Assembly (NCBI GenBank): GCA_029721435.1
Contig: CM056592.1
Span: 34,669,611-34,733,610, forward strand
Origin: Gymnothorax reevesii
Lineage: Eukaryota > Chordata > Actinopteri > Anguilliformes > Muraenidae
Length of the DNA stretch: 64,000 bases
Direction: 5' to 3'
The notes under the pieces are model-generated. The model made no database searches and was not told the origin of the DNA. It saw only the letters and a list, made by a program, of their open reading frames with translations. Each line of letters opens with the position of its first letter. Position 1 is the first letter of the stretch. The position numbers were made by a program, and so were the translations under genes. Positions 57,894 through 64,000 of this stretch are shown here, in pieces.

Positions 57894-58106
57894 TTAACCC
57901 TAAGCGTGCTGAATAAATTTTCAAGGAATTGAATAATGAAATTATCCTGAGCTGTTGAAAATCTATCGTGTGGCAACTTGTTTAGAAGAGCTCCCCCGCG
58001 GGAGGCCTTTTAAACAAGTTGAAGCATGATAGGTTTTCAATAGCTTTGACTTTGATAACTTACATCATTTGGCAACTGTAGCTGCCTATAGCGCTCTAAG
58101 GGTTAA
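57894..58106 (-). mobile_element. Palindromic TTAA MITE, inverted orientation
   Basis: Intact TTAA on both sides (57894-57897 and 58103-58106) and ends ccctaagcgtgctga / agcgctctaaggg. The order of internal words is the inverse of the 24.8-kb copy (ttcaaggaattgaataatga first). The long hairpin survives with several mismatches, including a cccccgcggg loop side. No coding capacity. Confidence 0.87.
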
Positions 58107-60555
58107 CTGCAGAGAGGAAGAGTAATGGTTGGATTAAAAGGAGAAAGGACGAAGGGAGCTGCAGACTGCGGGTACGGAGGAGTAGGGGGAGGGGGTGTTG
58201 GGTGAGCAGGGAGGGGGGGCCCGTTGATGGGGTTATTCTTTCCTGTTTTCTCTGGCAGACATGACAGTATAGACGAGGACAAGCTGTTTTCCTTGCTAAT
58301 AAATATTCTAACAAGAAGCGGCTGACAGAGCTCGCCGGCCGTGCGGGGATTGGGATAGACAGGCGGCGAGCCGGCGAGGTGCCGGGCCCGAGCGCCGAGA
58401 CGGTTCCCCTGGGCTGGGCCGGGTCGCCGGGCCACCGCCAGGCAGGATAGAACTACCGCCCGCTCTCTCTGTCTCCGTTTGACACTAAAACCTTCGGAGG
58501 GAGCCGCGAGTAAGAGGCGCCTGGAGAAAAGCAGTGACGTGCGGACAGCACCTCCCCTCAGAACTCAGCGTCGCCATTTTTCCCTTTTTCTTCCCTCCGT
58601 CGAATGAAAAAAGGCACCGATTGGCCATGGGAAAGTTATATTTATAGTTAAGTAAGAGGGAGAACAGGATTTCTGTCGGCACTCTGGGGATTATGTTTGA
58701 TTATTTATGTCTCTTCCTCCTCCTGCTAATATGAAGGCTTTTCCGAGCTTAATTGAATTATTTATCTATGCTATATTTTTAACAGTATTATGGGGGGGGA
58801 AAAGCTCGAGGCTCAGCAGCAAATGTGCTCTCTGAAAATGAGAAGCTAAACACCTGCCTGGAATTACTCATCATTCGCCGTGTATGAAGAATCAACAATT
58901 ATATATAAATCAACTAATTTACGCACAAAAAAAATGCTGTTAAAAAATTAGAAAACCTGGATGTCATTTCCTGTTTTACTCTCATGCTGAAAATGGCAGT
59001 TTTATCAGTTAAGTATAGCCTGTGCTATAATGAAGGATTTGGCCCGATGTGTCATTTTCAACGCTTTCCTTTAAGGCAAAACCTCTCTGCCTGGAAAAGG
59101 TTCAGCGATTATCCATCATTTGTCCAAGTGCTACTTCATGTGTCTGGTGTAGGTAGCCTGTCTGCTCGCTTCCTTCCGGCTGTTTTGTAAAGACACAACC
59201 CACTTTTTTGTCTCACTTTCAGTCTTTCTGAAATATGTGCTCAGTAAAGTGTGAAATGCTGTAACACCTGCTGGAGTAATTAAATATTTAGGCCCACGGA
59301 GGGGCAACACTTCCTCTTATTAGCAGCCAATCTAGAAACAGGTAGGAAACACGGCGCAGTTAATTGCCGAACAGCTGTAGCGGCACATCTGGGTGTCACT
59401 GATAGCGGATTAAGGTGCGTGGTTGCCGCCTGCGTGGAAGACCGGCTGTCAAAAACTGATGTGTCAATCAGACAGATAAAGCAGACAGGAAGCTTCGGTT
59501 CAGCCGGCATGTTGTGGGTGAGCTTTGTCAGATTGGCATGGAGGAGGCCGACTTCTGCGGGGTATCTACAGTAAGGGGAACATCAGGCAGGATTCTTCCT
59601 ACTGGGACGAAGCCAAGGCAACAGCAGGCATATCCGCAATGTTTGTGCGAACCGTAACGAAGGCACGTGTGTGTGTGTGTGTGTGTCTGTGCGTGTGAAC
59701 CTGTGTGTGCGCGTATGCCTATTTATAGCATGTATAAGGCTGGAGCTCTGCAAGAGACTGATGTATATACCGTTCTATAAGTCGTCTGCTAGAGAAAGCT
59801 ATGCGCTTGCTCAAGCAGCCTCGGGAACGAGCTTAACGCCAAGTCAAACGGTTTGACACAGCTCCTGTCAAATAGTATTTCTTTTCTCTATCAAAAATGT
59901 TAAAGCAATAAGTTTAACTGAGAGCGCACTGTGTAGAATTGCGAGCTGTCCTGCTACGTGATGAGCGTTTTATAGCCTCCCAATCAAATATAGGAGGGAG
60001 CACAGGGATTCAATACCAAATAATAAATCAGAGAATGGACCCACAATAAGCAAATACATTTTTCATGCTGAATAAATGCACTTTTGAATATTTTGCCTCC
60101 CGTTGGTGAATGTTGCCGTGCGTAGCATTGTGTGTTTAGTCAGTTAGATTAGCTCAGGTACGAACCATGAAACGATGCTCGTATTCTTGCACGACAGAAT
60201 TTTTTGTGAGTGGCTGCAGGACTGTCCATAATATTCATTGTAAAACATTTTTATAGTTTATAGATACGTGTCTGACAAGCACAGTAAATATCCGGCAGGC
60301 AGTAATCTATTCTCTGAACGGGCCACACAAAATACTGAAGTCAAAGTAAATTAAGCATTTCATCTCCACGCTCATTATAACCCTGAAATGGAGTGTGCGG
60401 CGATATGATTGATCCACATTGGATGTTGCCAGCGATACCGCCTCAGAAGCTTCGCGTTCGCGCAATAACTTGGCACAATAGCTCAAAAAGTTTTTATGAG
60501 AATCACATGAAACTTGTTTTGTTCACTCCTGGTGAGTAGAGGACAAACTCTATTG
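58107..60555. other. Non-coding DNA with a CpG-rich patch at 58.3-58.6 kb
   Basis: The patch holds dense CpG (ctcgccggccgtgcggggat, gggccgggtcgccgggccac) over about 250 bp and is a candidate regulatory element. A GT microsatellite sits at 59667-59697. No exon recognised. Confidence 0.45.
59667..59697. repeat. GT microsatellite
   Basis: About ten GT units followed by interrupted GTGC words. Confidence 0.85.
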
Positions 60556-60559
60556 TTGC

Positions 60560-60770
60560 GAGCGACCCCCACAGTTTTTCCTCAATCACATCACCAGGTC
60601 AATCCTTACATTTCCAAATGCAGTAACTCCATCAGTTTTGACTGGAATCATGTTAAACTTGCTGCCGACATTGCTGGTGCACAGAGGAGGACGGTATTGA
60701 TTGAGGTAGCTCTGTAATGTTTAGCATCACCAACAGGTCAAACGGTATGTTTCTGCCGACGGCACTTGCC
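60560..60770 (+). repeat. Dispersed repeat related to 2.07-2.6 kb
   Basis: Holds caccaggtcaatccttacat, acatttccaaatgcagtaac and caccaacaggtcaaacggta. These parallel caacaggtcaaactttacat and acatttccaagtgcaact at 2.15 kb. Class unknown. Confidence 0.5.
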
Positions 60771-60830
60771 TCAAAATACAAGTCTTTGGCAGCTCTATTG
60801 CATATGATGAATAATGTGGAAAAAAAGAAC

Positions 60831-60843
60831 CCACTAGATGGCA
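60831..60843 (+). promoter_or_regulatory. CTCF-type binding word
   Basis: The string ccactagatggca fits the core CTCF consensus at every position, and the following gta continues the extended motif. It lies just after the dispersed repeat at 60.56-60.77 kb and could be repeat-borne. Binding is not shown by sequence alone. Confidence 0.45.
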
Positions 60844-60849
60844 GTATTG

Positions 60850-62500
60850 ACATTTTTTTTTTGTTAAGCCAGTCTGGAGCTAGGTTTGGGCATGTCCTGG
60901 GCATGTCTGAGAGGGGAAAAGTCCCAGGGAATTGAAAAAAGTCTGAAAGGTGGGAGGGGGCTGGAAAAGAGTATTTAAGGAGAGAGTAAAGTAGTAGAGT
61001 AATTGCAAGGAGAAGGATACATTTGACCAGACCTGTCACTCTTTTTAAGACCTGTGAAGCTTATTATGGATTTTTGCCTGTGTTGGAGCGTTTCCCTGTC
61101 CCAGAACATCACACAAAGCAACATCTAATTTTTTTTTATATTATCAATCTTGGTCAGTGCTTTATTGTATTAAATCTGTTCAAGTTTTAAAATTTAGTCT
61201 GTCATCCCTTGCTGTCCGATTTGCCGTAACAAATCGGGGCCATAACAAATGCATGTATTCATTCCACACAAAAAAATAAACTAATATAGTCAAAGGCCCT
61301 GTTTCAGGATAGTTGTGGTACATTCATTACACTAAGGTACCGCGTAAAAATATAGAATTTTTAATTCAGGTCAGTATTTCCCAATGCCGTTTGTAGGGAC
61401 CCCCTGTGTTTGCTGGTTTTCGTTCAAACTGCAATCACGATTTTTAACAGCTGTTCATTTTTCTTAATTAGGCTTAATTAGGTCCTTTCTTATGTTCAAC
61501 GGGATTATTTACTCCCTTTAGCCACTTTGTCTGAAATAGCTATCGCTCTGTGCCATGTGGGATAAAAATTGTGCTTTAGTGCAAACTTTAACAAAAAGAG
61601 TACACAGTTTTAACTGACTGAATTTAAGAGCAGGGTGAATCAATACGGTGCTAATCACATTGCTAAGCATGTGACTTTTCCCCTTTCACTCAATGCACAT
61701 TTGGCTTCCTATCCTTTGCCGAGTCTTTGAATTCGTCACCACTGTAGCTCCCTAATCACTATTTCATTACTGACCCTATGTCAACCCTCTCAGCAATTAG
61801 AACTATTGCTGTAATTTCCTGGGTTACAATCTCCCCCTCATTTCATGCATTTTCCAATATAGTATAATATGCACTTGGAACTTTTCAGGGTGCGCATAGA
61901 TATTATTGACATTATGTGGCATTTAATTTTGTACTGGGGTAAGGAGGGAAAAACAAACCGTCACAAACTTGCCTGAAAACTTCAAAGGCTATCGAGGACC
62001 CCAATTTCAGCAGGCCGAGCAGATATCGAGCATCACCTAATATCAATTTTGTTCAGCCAACTAAAAATTATATCCAATTATTATTGTGACTGAACTTTGA
62101 GTTTGAATGGCTTGCAGTTAACTTGCTAGCTTGCTATCAGAGCTGATAGAAGGGAACTGAATGATAAACTATGCCGACAAGGCAAGAGCTAAACTGAGCT
62201 TGTTAGCTGATGGAGCCCTTACTTGTATTTTTACGGAAAGTCAGTTTTCTTCCCATTTTTTCTGACAATTATTTCGATGAGAAAAAACAAGTGATTATTT
62301 TTGGGAATACGATTCTTTGCACAGATTGCAAACATCCTTTCCGGGGAAAACATTTTGGAGTTAAAAGAATATATTTTCCTGAAATATATGGTGGAAGAGG
62401 AGTAAAATTAAATGCTCTTTAGGTGCTTCAGTTGCTATTGAGTGACACTTCATATAATATGCCAATATTAATATTTGCTTCCAATTTGTGAACAATCCCT
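60850..62500. other. Non-coding DNA with a probable old repeat at 61.37-61.65 kb
   Basis: The words tttcccaatgccgtttgtag and ccccctgtgtttgctggttt (61376-61421) resemble a common fish hAT-type non-autonomous repeat, without a recognisable second end. No gene is supported. Confidence 0.35.
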
Positions 62501-62504
62501 TATG

Positions 62505-62770
62505 AAAAATTACTGTGGTACCAAATTATAGTTATTCTTCAGTAAATGGATGATATTATCGCCACCATAGTATGACATTACTATAGTGATATTATAGTTA
62601 TTCAAACTACAGCAATACAGTTGTGTGGACTATAGTATTACCATGGTACTGTTGACTGTGGTAATACTATTGTTATAATGTGATGGCTATAGGACTACTC
62701 TAGTTATACAAGGCAAACTACAGTAATAGCATAGTTATGCCAAAATAACTAAAATTACTAAGAAATAATG
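62505..62770. repeat. Degenerate ACTATAGTA-type repeat
   Basis: Variants of tactatagt, accatggtac, ggtaatactat and ctacagtaata recur about every 20-40 bp on both orientations. The words are near-palindromic. It looks like an old degenerate minisatellite. Confidence 0.5.
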
Positions 62771-63434
62771 ATAAGATATTTTCATGAGGGATTTACGCTG
62801 CACAAGAGCAAACTATTTATGTCTTGTTATTTTGGCCTAGTAATATTGTGACATCATCTTTTAAATCTTTACTGCAGCGTGAGCAGTTTTAAAAGGCGAG
62901 GTGTGTACTGATATGCGTGCGAGGGAGTGTGTTCTTGTGCGTAGTGAAGGAGATTGAGTGTTAAAAGATGCCCTCTCTTCTCTCTCGCTCTTTTCCGTCC
63001 GAGTGACCAGCACGCCGTGGCGGTGTGGGGCTGGCCGGCCGACAGACGGCCTGAAATCACTTTGCGTTCCACTTCCTGGCGCGAGCGACAGGATATGGAT
63101 GTCTCTGCTCCCTGGCTCCGCGCTTCAGTACTGTGATTAATGGCACCCACTTCTCCCCCCATCTCATTCTGTTACTGTCAAGAGTTAAGTGGGCCGGAGA
63201 CAATAATAAACAGTCAGCCTACTGTGAACCCCCCCTCCTCCGTTATTTTACACCCAACAACCCCCCGCAGTACGCACACATACATATATGTCAGCACGCA
63301 GACGCATACTCCTGCTAACATGCTCAAATGACGACACATAACCACCCTCTCTCTCTCTTATTATCTCTCTCAATCTCACCCTCTCTCAATTTCAATTTCA
63401 AAAGTTTTATTAATATATCAGCATGTGCTGCTCA

Positions 63435-63436
<2 letters not shown>
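62771..63436. other. Non-coding DNA, simple-sequence rich at the right
   Basis: CT-rich words at 63345-63390. No gene supported. Confidence 0.5.

Positions 63437-63502
<66 letters not shown>
63437..63502. repeat. AT microsatellite
   Basis: More than 30 uninterrupted AT units directly abutting the Tc1 element to the right, whose TA target would be the last unit. Confidence 0.95.
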
Positions 63503-63503
<1 letters not shown>

Positions 63504-63504
<1 letters not shown>

Positions 63505-64000
63505 CGCCCTCAATAATTATTGGCACCCCAATTATTTTATTGCAGAAGCATACTCTCACACTGAAAACTGAAGAAAAATGTAACCTTCAACTCAAGTGCA
63601 TTTTAGGGGAAAGAAAGAATCCCTGACTAAAAAGAAATTATTTTTCATAAAATCACCTGTTCCACAATTATTGGCATCCCTAAAAATTCCTAGGAATTAA
63701 ATGTAATTGAAGTATTTCTGTCATTTCTACTGTAGTTTACAAAGTTGATCAGAGTTTCTAGGAACATTTAATTAGTATATCATCACTTCCCGTTTCCCTG
63801 GGGTATAACTATGCCGTGACACAGAGGCCATTTCTCTTATCCACTCTTCAGCAAGACAAAGGAACACACCATTCAAGTAAGGCAGATGTGTGTCGACCTT
63901 CACAAGTCAGGCAATGGCTACAAGAAAATAGCCACTCACCTGCACCTCCCATATCTACAGATGACACCAAGATAGAGCTTTTTGGCAACAAACACTCTTA
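63504..64000 (+). mobile_element. Tc1-like element, left part, cut by the window end
   Basis: The left terminus reads gcgccctcaataattattgg, preceded by TA, and the word acaattattggcatcccta recurs at 63665. Near 63850-63950 a plus-strand transposase start region is visible (gcaagacaaaggaacacacc, aagtcaggcaatggctacaa, aatagccactcacctgcacc). It then jumps to gacaccaagatagagctttt then tggcaacaaacac, which encodes a stretch near the first catalytic Asp. The coding part between is therefore probably deleted. The right end lies outside the window. Confidence 0.75.

Overview
The window looks like teleost fish genomic DNA from a gene desert or a very large intron. It is AT-rich, has long CA, GT, TC and AT microsatellites, and carries mobile elements typical of ray-finned fish: many Tc1/mariner copies, a tyrosine-recombinase DIRS retrotransposon, hAT-like and TTAA-flanked MITEs, and a tRNA-derived SINE. 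The species cannot be named from the sequence. I found no host protein-coding exon, rRNA or functional tRNA gene that I can support. Every convincing coding region belongs to a transposon.

Layout. 1-7.8 kb: mostly unique DNA with an old dispersed repeat (2.07-2.6 kb), a decayed palindromic MITE (3.06 kb), an inverted-repeat element (3.6-4.7 kb), a non-LTR retrotransposon tail (5.7 kb) and a GC-richer stretch (6.5-7.5 kb). 7.8-12.2 kb: a deleted Tc1-like element with TA flanks, a hAT-like inverted-repeat element carrying a CA microsatellite, and a MITE with telomere-like words. 12.2-15.5 kb: repeat-poor. 15.5-18.6 kb: two Tc1 elements nested one inside the other. 19-22.7 kb: two more members of the telomere-word MITE family and a tRNA-like SINE head. 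22.7-44.6 kb: mostly unique DNA with three palindromic TTAA MITEs, a 131-bp tandem repeat, a short hairpin, two Tc1 relics and a candidate SINE.

44.6-50.6 kb: the main feature, a near-complete DIRS element read on the minus strand. It has gag, pol (reverse transcriptase, RNase H and a C-terminal extension) and a tyrosine recombinase with its catalytic residues present. Its inverted terminal repeats and internal complementary region allow replication through a circle, as known for DIRS. One in-frame stop breaks pol. Two internal minisatellites (68 bp x 4 and 87 bp x 3) lie inside it, and the second carries paired CTCF-like words. Two diverged copies of an unclassified repeat lie in direct orientation on either side.

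50.6-64 kb: two copies of one hAT-like MITE with near-matching 8-bp target duplications, another Tc1 relic, two more palindromic TTAA MITEs, several microsatellites, a good CTCF-type site at 60.83 kb and the start of a further Tc1 element running off the end. The gene content therefore reflects transposition (transposases, RT, recombinase), not a host pathway. Repeat-poor blocks near 13.6-14.0, 24.0-24.7, 25.2-25.6, 38.6-39.1 and 58.7-58.9 kb are the best places to look for conserved regulatory DNA.
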